From: Nematostella vectensis
Lineage: Eukaryota > Cnidaria > Anthozoa > Actiniaria > Edwardsiidae
NCBI RefSeq assembly: GCF_932526225.1
Contig: NC_064040.1
Span: 3,438,681-3,502,680, forward strand
DNA: 64,000 nt
Reading direction: 5' to 3'
Positions 12,331 through 25,093 of the stretch are shown in pieces. Position numbers and translations under genes: made by a program. The notes beneath the pieces were generated by a model. It searched no databases, had not been told where the DNA came from, and saw only the letters and a list, made by a program, of their open reading frames with translations. The number at the start of each line of letters is the position of its first letter. Positions within the stretch are counted from its first letter, which is position 1.

Positions 12331-15300
12331 TGATATTGCCTCACACTCCAAGCAGAGAAGAGTGATGTCATTACTTCGGTTCTCAAACAAGATAACAGGG
12401 CTTGAACCCAGGTAAGGATAATTTGTTTTGAATCTCTCTTCGGCAGAGTCGAATTGACGTCAGTCTAAATCCCCACCCACGTCCCTCTTGCCACACGGCG
12501 AAACATAGGAATTCTAAATTGAACTTTGTGCGACATCGGGTTGAAAATAGACGGAAATAACAATGAAACTTTAGTACGTTCTGGTAATACCGAAACTCCT
12601 TAGTTTTGTCTTTTTCATAATGTTGCTCTTGTTATCTACTTATGCTTTCTATCATAAAATCATGTTTGCTCCTTAGAGTTTTCGTAGCGAGGTGCTCTTA
12701 CTCCTCTTGTCTATTTTTTATTGACATATAAAAAGGTAATCTAGTGGGGATTGTATAAAGATTTGTTTTTTAGAGGGAGAGCTGTAGCTGATATTGTACT
12801 TTTTCCTCTCATTGGGAAGAACGCACAATGCATCAATCGAAGCAGCTTTAAACATATAGATGTTATATAAAGAAAATATATCATCTAAGAGATGCGTGGG
12901 GATTTGTGCCCTTATAAGCAACCATTGCAGAAATTACAAAAAAAAAAAATAACTCACTTGATCGTTTAAAGTGTATTTCGAACAAGAATCTCACTCAGGC
13001 GCGTATCAGGATTGGCTGAGAAGGGTGCGCAGTGTCATGGGTATGATATGGAAAAGGTTTTTTATTCCTTATTAAGAAATGGCCCTCTTTTTGGCCGCCA
13101 AGGGGGGTGCGCGCACACTATCCAGCCCCCTGTGTACGCGCCTGTCATTGCTGGGCTGTATCACACTAGAGAGTTTTTTACTGGAATATGACTTTTTCTC
13201 CTTTTAAAAATCAACACTCCTATGATTCTATTTCGATGTTGCTTTATCGGGTTTCTTTTGGATGCGTGCTCATGTTTAAACCGCTGTAAATTGAATGCAA
13301 CTGACATCGCCTAATAACTACGAATGCACTTTTTTAATAAAAAGACTCGGCCGCCTGCGCTATTCTGAACAAAAAAAAATCACCTGTTTATATTAGCATG
13401 GTTTAAGCACGTTCTTAAAATTTTATTGACAAAAAAACTTGTAGGTTTTAGAGTTTCAGACATTAAGTTTCAGACATTCAGACATTAAATGTTACTGTTT
13501 GCCTAAATGGCTGTATTCAAAGAAATTGACCGTTTGGTTCTTTGGTTTATCTGTATTTAATTGACAGCACATTTAGTCTCGTCCCCAGGTTTCTCTAGGC
13601 TGCGCGGCCACATCTTGATGACGTCACCTTTTGATTTTCCGCTTGATTTTCATTTAGAGCGTCCGTCGGGGATAAATCCAAACGAGTACGGAGCTGACCG
13701 GGAGTAGCCTTGGGACTAAAGCAGAACCACAGTCGTCTGAGTACAAAAAAGAAATTTTTAAACGATTTTTAACAAGGGGGAATTCGCGGGGAGTTGATTT
13801 AAATGAGAGATGGTTGCATTTGAATTTATTTACAAGAAAAGAAAACATCAGTGATTCTTCTTTTTAAAAAAAATTGTATTCGTTTTTAATAAGCACATTT
13901 GGCGTATTGACCTTTTCGAGTACAATAAGGAGTCATCTCATTTCTTTCATAGCAACATAAACCGGCGTTTAACTGTATAAGAACCTGGGTTTTTGCAAGC
14001 TAGCGTCAACAGCATTTTATATAAATGTTGTTTATTGAGAATTCAGGACTCTTCGGAGTTAGCATATTCTTTGTAAACTAGTGGCGGCCACTAATTATTT
14101 TAACTATTTAAGTGCATTTTTCTACTTTCCACACCTTATAACTGTATAATAATCCCTTCCATGAATTTGTTTTCTTGTTTTTAATAAAGGATCTTGTTTC
14201 GTATATTGGCTTATTGTGATTCTTATTTGTGCGATTTTTAGCTTGGAAATGTTATTCTGATTCCTGTATCATAGGTGTTCTTTTACTGGGAACACTGACA
14301 TCACTCCAGTATTTTATCAATTGCAAGAATGGCTTGGCTACATCTAGTAGTAACAGGGGTAATCTTGCTTCACTCGTGAAAAACTATTTGCAAAGATGCT
14401 GTTTTAATTGCTATTAAGCTGCAAGGTATATCTTTCTTTCATTATCTTTGAGAACCTGTTTATAGTTTCCTGTTGTTGAGTAATGGGCTTCCACTCACGA
14501 AGAATGCCGTTTTTTTTTAACGGCCAGCACTGCGGGGTATGAGGCTCATCTCAATTAAACCCTAATAATGATTAAAAACCCAATTCGCGGGAAGCTAAAT
14601 GGAGACGTTTTTTATATATCTACTCATTTGCTGACAGCAAAACCTGTCCATTGGATAAGTTTGTTCCCTTTCATGAGCAATTACTCATTATGGGGGGGGG
14701 GGATACCTTACCTCGTAGGCCATGTAAGATAAGGCCATGTACATTTCTGCGTACTAAGAAAGCCAAGCGGGCAAAACAAAAACCTTTGCGAAGGAAGGTA
14801 CTTGATAAAAGCTAGCCGCAATACAGGTTTTGGGGGGACTGTTTAAGACTGTCAATGCGAAAGTCAAAACGCAAAATCAAATAATGACAATAATCCGATG
14901 CTGTACAAAAATTCAAAACGGTACTTGTAATGGCCAATGGACAGGAGGGGCCTTCTAGCAGCCAAAAATACAATAAATGTATGAGACATTATCTAAAATA
15001 CAGGAGAAAATGCCTTGAAAGGGCCTTTTCGGCCCCTCCTGTTAAAAATCCTGTTTCTTGGTCTATCAACACTGTTTCTTGGTCTATCCAAACACTTGGC
15101 AGTCAGCAACTGGGATGACGAAATCCCTAAATCATGATCTATAAAGCTGCGATACAGTAAGGTTTCGGTTGTATACTAGTTACAGTCAATGCAAAGAGAA
15201 AGCAAATGCCAACTGCAGACGAGGTCGCCATTTTGAAAATATAGGCAATGTCTAGACACAAAGTGCAATATGAGTACAGAACAATAAGAATGCATAACAT

Positions 15301-15705
15301 TTTTATCATACACTTTTTTAATTGCTTTCCCGTATTTCCCTTTGTATTCTGACTGCAATAGAACTCTTTCAAATTTATATGCCTCCTAGATCTGTCACAC
15401 CCCAAACTAAATAGAGAGTAATGTAGCATCATTTCAACAAAAGAAGCCTGGGGTTCGAAATCCGAACTTCTATGCATTAGTCTATTGATAAGGCTATCAC
15501 ATTTTGCGTTGAACAGTTATTACTCATTTTGAGTTGAAAGTTAAATTTTGCGGCGTCCCACCCCCCTAAAAAGAGATCCATATTTAATTTCAGTCCCATG
15601 CAAGCAATATTTTTTTCGTAAACTAAAAAGGTTCCCCCATATTCGAGACTGCGCCGTTACGGCACTGGATTTAGCTCGGCAATCAATCAATTTTTATTGG
15701 TAAAA

Positions 15706-15929
15706 CCACAGGAAGCCCAAGCTCATTATATGTAATTTGACGATCAAAATTCAAAATCTTCAAAATTGTGTATTTATGAATGAAATGACTCGCAATGACT
15801 CACTTGTTGTGTCGTTTATTACTCGACCGAGTTTGAAGCCATTCGACTGGGATTTCACCGGGTTATGTGGGGGAGAAAACTAGAAATTTGACCGTCAAAT
15901 TATATATAATGAGCTTGGGCTGCCTGTGG
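15706..15929. mobile_element. 224-bp MITE with ~36-bp inverted repeats and TAAAA target duplication
   Basis: The left end CCACAGGAAGCCCAAGCTCA runs on through CATTATATGTAATTTGACG; the right end is its reverse complement with two mismatches, ending in CCTGTGG. TAAAA is found at 15701-15705 and 15930-15934 directly outside the ends, consistent with a 5-bp target site duplication. No coding capacity. Related single ends (CCACAGG followed by A/T AGCCCAA) occur near 35800 and 36433. Confidence 0.87.
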
Positions 15930-17404
15930 TAAAACTTGGTGATAACATACATGGGAAGAGCCAAAGCCGCAGGCTTAAGTGGCTAAATGTCAGTATAGCT
16001 TGGTAAAATGAAAATGAAAAAAAATTATAATAAAAAAAACTAATAACGACCCATTATAATAAAAAACATACTAATAACGACCCACGCGCCATAAGTCCAT
16101 GGCATGTACTGCCGCAATCACTCATCATACCTACTCGATGAAAACCGTAAGAAAAAAACCGCATCAATTGATGGTCCGCCTGAACGCCTGTGTCGCAAAC
16201 CCCGCACTAGGAAATAGTGTCCCTGGACATCTGGGAAGCCGGCAGGCTGAAACCACTACCGCCAAGTCGATAGGTGACCAAAGCTCGATGAGAATTTAAT
16301 AGAATAATGAAAAAAAACGGAGGAGTGCTGTTCCCTTATTGGTTTAAAAGAAGCGCTCTCTGCATGCTCAATTCAGTATTAAATATACCTACATCCCAAC
16401 ACTTTTATCGCCTCTTTGTTGTTTAATGCCTACTTAAATACAGGAATGCAAGTTCGCACATTTGCGGTCTTGTTTTCTTCCTACGCGGAGAGAGGTATAA
16501 ACGTTAGGAAATTTCCGGGTAAAATTTCTCATCGCATAAATGACGGTATCGTTTTTTAATGGTGTTTTGATCGAGTAAGTTCTAGTATAAATTGTCTGTT
16601 AAATAATAGCAACACCTACCAAAAGAGTTTCGTAGATAGAAATCCAGATCAAAATGCTCTCCATCTTTACTGCCCTCTCTTATAGAAGTAATGAGAAGAA
16701 CAGCAGAGTCGATAATAAGTTTTTTGTTAGACTGTATAAAACCTTTTTTGATATAAAATACATGCCTCGGGACGAAGACTAGTTGTCTCCAAGTTAGAGG
16801 TATCTAAGTACGGCACATTTTGCGCAAAGCGGCTGTTGAATTGGGTATGGTAGCTAAATGAGGTAGTAAAAGCATAGACTATAAGGCTTTTCAGTCTGGT
16901 TTATAGGCCGCGAGCGATGACGTCATGTTAGAGGCTATTTTGGGCAAGTCGGCCATGTTTGAACTTCAAAGAGATTTCGCGCCTTGTATTTGGCAATTCG
17001 GCCGGAGATTTCGTGCCTTGTGTTTTTGCTTGTGAAAAACGCAATCTGAATCATTTCTTTACAAGTTTGAAAAGCCACTAAAAAATACGGGCCTCAAATC
17101 ATTTCGATTCACTTTTTTAGTAGACTCGAAAATAACTTTTGAATTGTACTAGCTATCCACCATCTACCTACACAGTTTACCCGAGACGTGCAAACTTTTT
17201 TCGTTACTTCACTCAATCATATTAGTTTTTCAGGTCGAATGGAAACAAACAAATTATTGTTTTTTTTACGATAAAATTGAATTATCATAGTCCTACTTTT
17301 CGAAAGCTTTATGGAATCCTTTACCCATATGGAATCCTTTACCCTTTATCCATTGCTTGAAAACCATATTTCTCTACAAATTTGCCCATGAAGCACGCAT
17401 TCCG

Positions 17405-17775
17405 TAAAATACGTAGGCTATGATTCTTTGCTCGATACGTAGGCTATGATTCTTTGCTCGATACGTAGGCTATGATTCTTTGCTCGATACGTAGGCTATG
17501 ATTCTTTGCTCGATACGTAGGCTATGATTCTTTGCTCGTTACATAGGCTATGATTCTTTGCTCGATACGTAGGCTATGATTCTTTGCTCGATACTTAGGC
17601 TATGATTCTTTGCTCGATTCGTAGGCTATGATTCTTTGCTCGGTACGTAGGCTATGATTCTTTGCTCGATTCGTAGGCTATGATTCTTTGCTCGATTCGT
17701 AGGCTATGATTCTTTGCTCGATTCGTAGGCTATGATTCTTTGTTCGATTCGTAGGCTTTGATTCTTTGTTCGATT
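17405..17775. repeat. 26-bp minisatellite, about 14 copies
   Basis: The unit carrying TACGTAGGCTATGATTCTTT followed by GCTCGA is repeated with period 26; the last copies toward 17770 change (GATTCG for GATACG, TTGTTCG for TTGCTCG), showing a gradient of divergence. No gene was recognised around it. Confidence 0.95.
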
Positions 17776-19109
17776 CGCTTTTACAATTACAGGTCCAAAC
17801 AAAGTCCCAAATTGGCCGCCCAGGTCGTGTGAAGTCGTGTGAAGCCACACGCTCGGGCGCTCTATACACCCTTTTTAACGAAAGAACGTTCAGCCTGGGA
17901 TTTTACCAGATTCTAAGGGCATGCTTAGAACATGCCGAGGCTAGAAAATCAAAATAATATTATTTTTTTTGTGATGCGGAATGTATAAGTAATACAGGAG
18001 CCATCTCTATTGTCATTTATCATTTATTTAATTCTCGTTTTGATATCTTTTTGGTATTATGATTTTGAAATAGCCGTTGTGTATAGGTTAGGGTGTCCAA
18101 GAGACATCCATGAGACCGTTCAGCCCTTTACATGATCCAAATATAAGTACGGCTTAGCCTCGACTGAATATCATCTCATTAAAAAAGAGTGTAAATTACA
18201 ATTGATTATCCTACCGCCCTTGTATGCATGTGAGTCGACGACTCTCTGAGACAGACTGACGATCATAACCTTGCTCTAGTCCAAAAGGCGAGGACTTGGA
18301 TAAAAGATCAAATCGAACAGCTACACAAAAAAATAACATATGATTATTGTAGACGTTTACATATCATTTTAGTAGAGTATATTAAAATAGAATTACCGCG
18401 TAAACATAATAAACAAAATAGTATCGCGAGGAGACCTTTAGATAAGCATGTAGGTGAACTAGCCCGAGTATGAAGTGATGAGTCGCTCATCGCAGGCTTG
18501 GCGCCATAAGACTCTCCACCGACTGTGGCAATTATTTTCATACCAATTTATAAAAAATATTAATGCTTTATTGCACTTGAATTTGACACGCAATATTTCA
18601 TTCACGTTTGCATGTACCCTGTTTTCTAGTTATTGACATTTTCTTTGTTCTTGTTTCATATTTTGTGTGAAGCTGATAGACAGATGAAAGATAACTATTT
18701 TTTTAAAACTAAGAAAAGTAGGGCGGTTATAGTGAAAAAAAATAAATAAGTTTTATTTAACGTCATCGGATTGGCTGTATATAGTTATGTCTTCAGACTC
18801 TTAAATCTGGTGTTGGCGACTACACAAAACTATAGCTTTAGTATTAATGCTTGGCTTTTAATAGAATTGTTTAAATGACACTCTTTAACTGACGTGTTTT
18901 ACGGCCACGAGCAAGCTACTTCTTATCACGCGAGTAAACATTACTTCTTTGCTGTGGTTGCTCGTCAAACGGCCACCATGTGCTCAACCCAGGAACTCGT
19001 TGTCTCACAGTAAGCGTTTTAGTACGAGAGACAAGTAAGGTGTTTAACTCTTCAACGACCGCAATAAAACGCAGTATACCGTGCCACGTCACTCGCACCA
19101 GGCCCATAC

Positions 19110-19275
19110 GCGTGAGACTACCATTCAACCAATCATATTGGCCTAAGCGCATGATTCCACGAGTTGATTAATCACATTGGCCGACAGCGCGTTTCTCATT
19201 GGTCAGCCGAAATACCAATTACTCGCGGGAATTGTATATAAGGTGCACAGATAGCGGAGTTAGTTGCTTAAGCTG
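19110..19275 (+). promoter_or_regulatory. TATA/CCAAT promoter of the small secreted-peptide gene
   Basis: TATATAAGG at about 19235-19243 is a strong TATA box about 70 bp before the ATG, which would put the start of transcription near 19265-19275. Upstream are several CCAAT boxes in both orientations: CCAAT at 19129 (CAACCAATCA), ATTGG at about 19136, 19178 and 19198, and CCAAT at 19213. The clustering of four to five CCAAT boxes before a TATA box is a typical core promoter arrangement. Confidence 0.75.
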
Positions 19276-19309
19276 TTAAGACACCGTGCTTACTACAAAC
19301 TTATACGAA

Positions 19310-19746
19310 ATGGCGAAGTTGTTGGCACTTGCTGTTGCACTGATGACACTGCAGCTGACAGTCTCTCTCCCACGACAAGGGAGCTACCTTAGTAATATGT
19401 ATTGTTGCGCAAAGGGACAATGCCCGTGTTCTTTGGTGAGTTTTCAAAATCTTTTTTTGCTGAGTAGTTCATGGCTATATCAAATTTATGTGAATCTTGT
19501 TTTGGCTGTGACTATAAAACAATCGCCTGCCCCTTTTCAATCAGCCCTCCTTTATTCAGACAATTAGAGCGCTTTTGCTATTAGAGTCTAAGTGTGATTA
19601 CGTTTTAGGCTTTTGGAGAAGACTATGGCCCTGATGTGCAATTTTTACGAGGACTGAAAGCAAATAAACAAGAATTGGAACTGCCAAGACAAGAGGAATT
19701 TGAAAAGGAACCAACACAGGATTTTGCTGCGCTGCAGCGTATTTAG
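19310..19746 (+). CDS. Small secreted cysteine-rich peptide precursor (87 aa, two exons)
   Basis: Exons are 19310-19435 and 19609-19746 (donor TTG|GTGAGT, acceptor GTTTTAG|GCT, phase 0). The product is 87 residues: a hydrophobic signal peptide (about residues 1-20, ending near SLP), a short segment containing CCAKGQCPC (residues 32-40), and an acidic, Glu/Gln-rich tail encoded by exon 2. The four cysteines would allow two disulfides. The spacing C-C-x4-C-x-C is the same as in vertebrate orexin-A, but the flanking residues are not clearly alike and no dibasic or amidation (GKR) site is seen, so this is only a resemblance. LPRQ occurs twice (residues 21-24 and in the tail), perhaps processing related. 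AATAAA near 19836 can serve for polyadenylation. A strong promoter lies just upstream. Function unknown: neuropeptide/hormone or other secreted peptide are possible. Confidence 0.7.
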
Positions 19747-19849
19747 AACTTAAAAAGATCCTCTCCCTTCGTCATACCAGATGCCAGATATCACATAAGG
19801 TCTTTTCCTCTCTGTAGGAAAAACGACCGCGAGGAATAAAAAACTAATT

Positions 19850-22800
19850 AGCAGCCAAATGGACGTCATTTGTCATTTCTTTATGAACGACAAATTGCAA
19901 AGCGCTTGTCTATGATTTTTTCACAAATGTGTGAAGTAAAGAAGAAAAAAAGATTCATTATAGAGTATATAGTTATATACAAATAGATTTGTACGATTGT
20001 CTTCAAATAAACAATTTTGTATACTTGATTCTTTTATGTTTCTTTATCGATATAAGCATGAAATATCCTTTGGGGGTCACAAATTTTAATTTTTTGGGTT
20101 TATGCTGTTGCGGGCGATCGATCAATAAATCGCCGAAGGCAAATAATAACTACACCATCTAGTTAAAGAGTCTAGAGTTCCGCTTTATTCCTTAATTTGA
20201 ACAGTCAACTACTAGTTCATTTAACTACTTTGATAAACATACTCTTGACTCAAGTTCATTTTGGTTGTGGTTGATCTAAAGAAGATAATAAGATCCTAAT
20301 CGTTTAAAGAAATGCTAACACGCGGGGCGCGCGGATGCGGAAATACTGACCCCACCATTAGCCACTTACCAGCTTTACACGTTTTTGCCCACTTTACTTT
20401 TACTCAGAAGGCTATTAAACAGCTATTACACTTAACAGCTTTTTACTCCAAGTCTTATGAAGTCTATGCTGTTGGAGTACTCGGCTCTGAATATGTTTCT
20501 AGAAGATCCCTCAAAATCAAATTTGGTTGTGTTTTTTTGTGCCATTATTTAGATCGATTCTCGTCTATTTTTATTTTATTTTATGCCTGTTTAGAACGAT
20601 TATACCGAGTGCGGTATGGAATAAGCAGCTGTATTATGACAGATCTTGCCGCTGCTTTCCTCTGTTCAGGTAAGAATGCTCGGAAAAACAGGATAGGGCT
20701 GGGTGTTACTTTCTTTGGTTAGTTTGTCACTCCTGAAAAAAAAAAAATGAATGAATAAAAAAATTAATGATAATTCATTTAGAAGATGGAAGTTTACGTT
20801 TTAATTCGTGGCAAATCTTCAAAGTCTTGAACCACTTGTTATAATGCATTAAACGTTTTAGATTATAATGTTTTTGTGTTGTGTGGAAATTATGAAATGA
20901 AGTGTAGCTGCTAGTCAAAGCTTCATTTTGCAGTAGACAGGAAAGCTGCATTCAAGGTGCCACCACTTATAACATCCAAAAAAATCTTCGAATCTATGAA
21001 TATGTCTGACATTAATGACAAGTCTATAAAACGTTCACAAGGGGAAAAAGAGCAATGTACTTTGTGACTTTGTGATATTTGGTGATACTTGTTCTTGAAT
21101 CTAGCATTAAAAAGGGGAAAAACAAAAAGAAAGGGAAATGCGATTCGAATTGATGCAGGATACCAGTTTCAGGCTAAATTTCTCTGAATTCAGACTTGCA
21201 ATATTGGTCTTATCCGGGAGTAGGGGAGGAACAATTCAAAGTATAAACTAAAATAAACCACTGGAGAAAAGAGAAAAAAAACAATGAAAAAGAAATTAGT
21301 ATAGAATTTAAACAGCAAGTGAAAACAAAAGAGATGCAAGATTTCGCCTGTTTTATTTCTTACTTAAAGCAGCATATGTGCATCCAGCACGATTCTCGCA
21401 AGACTAAAAACAAGAAACAAATGATTATTTCCGGTTATCCGTCTCAATTTGGGGATTGTTATTGGTGTGTATTGTGATGAAACTGCCAACTTCCTAAGAA
21501 AACTCAATACAAACAAACAAAATAAAAAGTACCATAAATAAAATAAGAAAGAAAAAAAAGCGACACGTGCATACGCCCGAAAGGCAAAGGAAACTTCGTT
21601 TCATAAAGCATCATTAGCCTTTTTTTACAATGCTATTTAAATACGGATAAGGTTGAAGAGGAAAACATGCGGCATGGCGTATATGTGCTAAGAAAAAAAA
21701 ACAGCTGTCGCGAGCATGAAAAACAAGTTGTTGTTAGGCCTCTGTATTCTAGAGCAATAAGAATATTTCGTGAGGGTTTAAGATAAATAGCATTTCCTCC
21801 CTATCCCTCAGGGCAAGGAAAGTGTTAGAACGAACAGATAAAAATTGTGAGGTTACTGCGTGAATTGCCTTTTTCTAGCACGACCACAAGCGTGAAAGTA
21901 TTGCGACAGAATTACTGGTAGGCACTAGAGGTGTTTAAATACCTTGGTACGTATTGCGACAGAGTTACTGGGAGGCACCAAGGATTTTTAAATACCTCAG
22001 TACACGCATATCAATCTCATTAAAGCTAAACACAAGCGTTGGCCACTCAACTGCCCCCCACACCCTCTTGAAATAACGATGATTTTATCAAATGTTTTCC
22101 TCTTAGGCGGCAAGAAAGCTACACCGCTAGGGAGTAAGATTACACACGATATTTGCCGGCCAAAGGCATTTTTGTGCAGTGGTTCGTTTTAAAGGTTCTT
22201 TAAACCCTAAACTTCCAAAGTGGTGGGAAAGCAAAAAAAAAAAAAAAAAGAGAACGAGAAAAGATGACTAGCGAAAAGCAGCTGACTGATTGTGTTGACT
22301 AAGATTTAGAGACAGAGTGAACTTCTTCAACCGTTAACGATGCTAACAAGCTTAGCCCCGATCAGAAACACCTTTGTTATTGCTTTTATACAATACTGAA
22401 AGATAAGAACAGATGTAAAAGTCTGAAAATTATTTTAAAAACGAAGTTTCATATTTTTTGATATGATTCGATCGAAAAAATCTCAACACAGCTTTTTTCC
22501 AAAACAGCCAATGGAAATGGGTGATTTCTCACGCTTGAGGTTTTGCTAGAGTGACAAAATGACGGCTGCCAGAAATTCTTTACCACTTGATTAATCATGA
22601 CATGGTCCAGTGTTTTGAACGTGCCTTGGATTAGCGGCGGAAAAGAACTAAACATCAGAATATCATTAGAGAGGATACGGAAACACACAAAGGTATAGCA
22701 ATGGGTTCATATATTTAACTACTATCCCTTCCTTATAATGAAAATATAGTCTAACTCTTATCCTTCCCAGATACACTGAATTTATTTTAAATTATCATGA

Positions 22801-25090
22801 TTTTTTCTGCGTCTTTTGAAAAAAACTCCTGAAATAATAAGCATGGCTCCCTAAATCTGACAAATGTTTCATTTCTTTGGCGCAGTAAAACGCCACTATG
22901 GCAATCAGGGGCGCCTACACTTTTGAAGATCACATTCACCGCCTTAGCCCAAGGCGAAAGTGGACGTTTTTTTATCTCTATGGGTGGGAGCGGAAACATT
23001 CTATGGTCATTTCACACAGTGAGCGTGCTTTTCTTGTACAGGCTCCCAAGAGGTCGGCCGAGTGGGTATGAAGGACACCCAAATTTTGATATGACGAAAA
23101 ACTATGGGACCCTCTAGGAAAAAGGCAGAGGTGGTCAAATGCGGCGGCCATTTTTTTAATAGAACGAAATGATAATTTGCGTACTTTCTTCTATAGTCAC
23201 AGAGAGACCTGGGGCATAACGCCCATTCTTTAGCCCTCCTTTACCAGTCCACCTTGACTTAGCTCTAACCGCGCAAGAAACAATACCCAAAATAATAATC
23301 GAAAGCTGAAAAAATATCCCCTTTTTATTTGGGCTGGTGTTTTTTATTGTTTTTAATCATGGGAAAAATGCTTAAATTCAATATTCATTTTTTTTTTCGA
23401 TTGCCGATGTCCAGAAGTAGTAGTATTGGTGGTTCATTTCACTTATTCTCTGTTTTGTTGTTATTTATTGTCGTAATGTTTTTTTTTTTTTTTTTTTTGC
23501 TGCTATATTCAGTCAACTTTAAAAAAATCAAATGGTTATTCCCTAGTTTTCCTTTCGTTTAAACCGCTGACTCACTATGAGTACGAAGGATGTTCAGCGG
23601 GCCAGATGTTTTCAAGCGTTTGGGTTATCTGGAGTTAACTACAAACGGGTAAGTTTTCCCGACCCATTTAAAGCCTTCAGGCAGAAGTTAACACGGAAAA
23701 ATACCCCGAAACAAACAAATTGAAAGTAGCTGAAAGGCTGAAATTGTATTAGGATAAAATCCCTAGACACAACATCATGGAAAGAGAAGGCTATGGATTT
23801 CAAGAATATTAAGCTTTACGCCTTGAAGTGTGATATGCTCTTAGTGAAATTACTTTGAGAATGGGAATAACATGAGAATTAATTTGCCTGACGCGAAACT
23901 CGATCAATTATCACTTTTATCGTATTTTTATCTCCAATTACCCTAGTATGGCCTGGGGCTTCATTTTTTTTTCTTACTACTTTTTAAGTAACTTTGTTAC
24001 TCACCAAAAAGAGCATATCAAATGTATTATGCTCTCGCTTATTGACATACATTAACGTTGTGAGTAAAAATTTTAATTTCTTTATCAGTTGAAGTAAAAA
24101 GGCCTGATAAACCTAAGTTATTTTTGTCTTGTAAAAGATGGGGGGAGGGGTTATCGGGAGGCACTAGATATGGCCCCTTATCAGGGGCTCATAAGAGGGG
24201 CAATCAACTTCCCCACATTCTGGTACCAGGGGCTCATAAGTAGGGGCAATCAACTTCCCCACATTCTGGTATTATATGGGCATCACGACGTTTCCCAGGA
24301 TCAGGCTATTTTAGACGTGCAGATTAGCCAGTCAGATGCTACCATTGTGTTTGGGCTGAGCTCAACTGCAAGCGCAGTCTCGGACAAAAGAGGTATTTTC
24401 TCTCTTCGGTACATTGACTTTCTTCGCTCTCTTCCTTAAAATGAATCCAACACTACCTACAACTTTGAATTCTAGCTTGCAATTCTTTTGGTAAACAAAC
24501 TAAACCGACGGATGAACCAAGGTAGAATCAATTGTACACTTGGAATCATGAGGCGGCTTATTTGAGAGGCAGGCTTTTTGGAGAGGGGAGCTTTAAGAGA
24601 TGGTGGACTTAATAAGCTTGTTTCTTGCTTTCTCATGCATACAAACATTTTTATTTATTTATTCATTTGGAGCTGTGTGACCAAACAAATACGTTGAGAA
24701 AACTATGATAGACTGAAGTAATGCACACAGAAAGATCTATTTCTCTCTCCTTCCAGGAAGATAAATTCCCTTTTTTACTAATATATTTTTAATATGTTGT
24801 CTGTGCATCCCGAAATTACCAATCATGATTCTTCACCAGCCAATGAAAATGGATGCTTTTTCACACTTGATACTTTGCTAGGATGACAAAATGGTGGCTG
24901 TCAGAGGCTGGTCAATCAGTGCTGAGAATGCTGTATGACTCACTGTAGCATGGCAGCAGATTTTATTTCTTAGTTAACCATATCAAGAGATATCAATTAA
25001 AGTTTATGAGTTTATTACCTTTGGTGAAGGTTAAAATCAGCTATCCATTGATAGGTGTGAGATTTTATGATATCCACCACTACCTTCTAA
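19850..25090. other. Non-coding region between the peptide gene and the MGME1-like gene
   Basis: No recognised gene. The best unexplained open frame is 20312-20722 (+, 136 codons from an ATG), which contains a good donor consensus CAG|GTAAGA near 20669; it has no family resemblance and may be chance. Two diverged copies of a ~70-bp dispersed repeat (22505-22580 and 24837-24905, sharing CAGCCAATG and TGACAAAATG) and a direct repeat at 21897-22010 are present. Confidence 0.5.
24182..24500 (+). mobile_element. Truncated copy of the CAGGGGCTCATAAG inverted-repeat element
   Basis: The sequence from CAGGGGCTCATAAG through CAGGATCAGGCTATTT matches the terminal repeat of the complete element at 35831-36276. 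The extreme end is duplicated in tandem (24182-24226 and 24227-24271). The interior continues to about 24500 in the opposite orientation relative to the complete copy's interior, and the far terminal repeat is missing. Confidence 0.7.
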
Positions 25091-25093
25091 CAT

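Larger units (their letters stand above)
9050..19200. other. Long non-coding region
   Basis: No protein-coding gene is recognisable on either strand over about 10 kb after the GPCR. It contains the two inverted-repeat elements at 10931-11185 and 15706-15929, the GGT/GAT microsatellite at 11930-12330, and the 26-bp minisatellite at 17405-17775, which are listed individually. Some remaining open frames (60-110 codons) have no family resemblance. Confidence 0.55.

Noticed and set aside
11879-12365. Poly-Gly, poly-Val and poly-Pro frames
   Set aside because: Produced by the GGT/GAT microsatellite; no splice context or flanking coding sequence.
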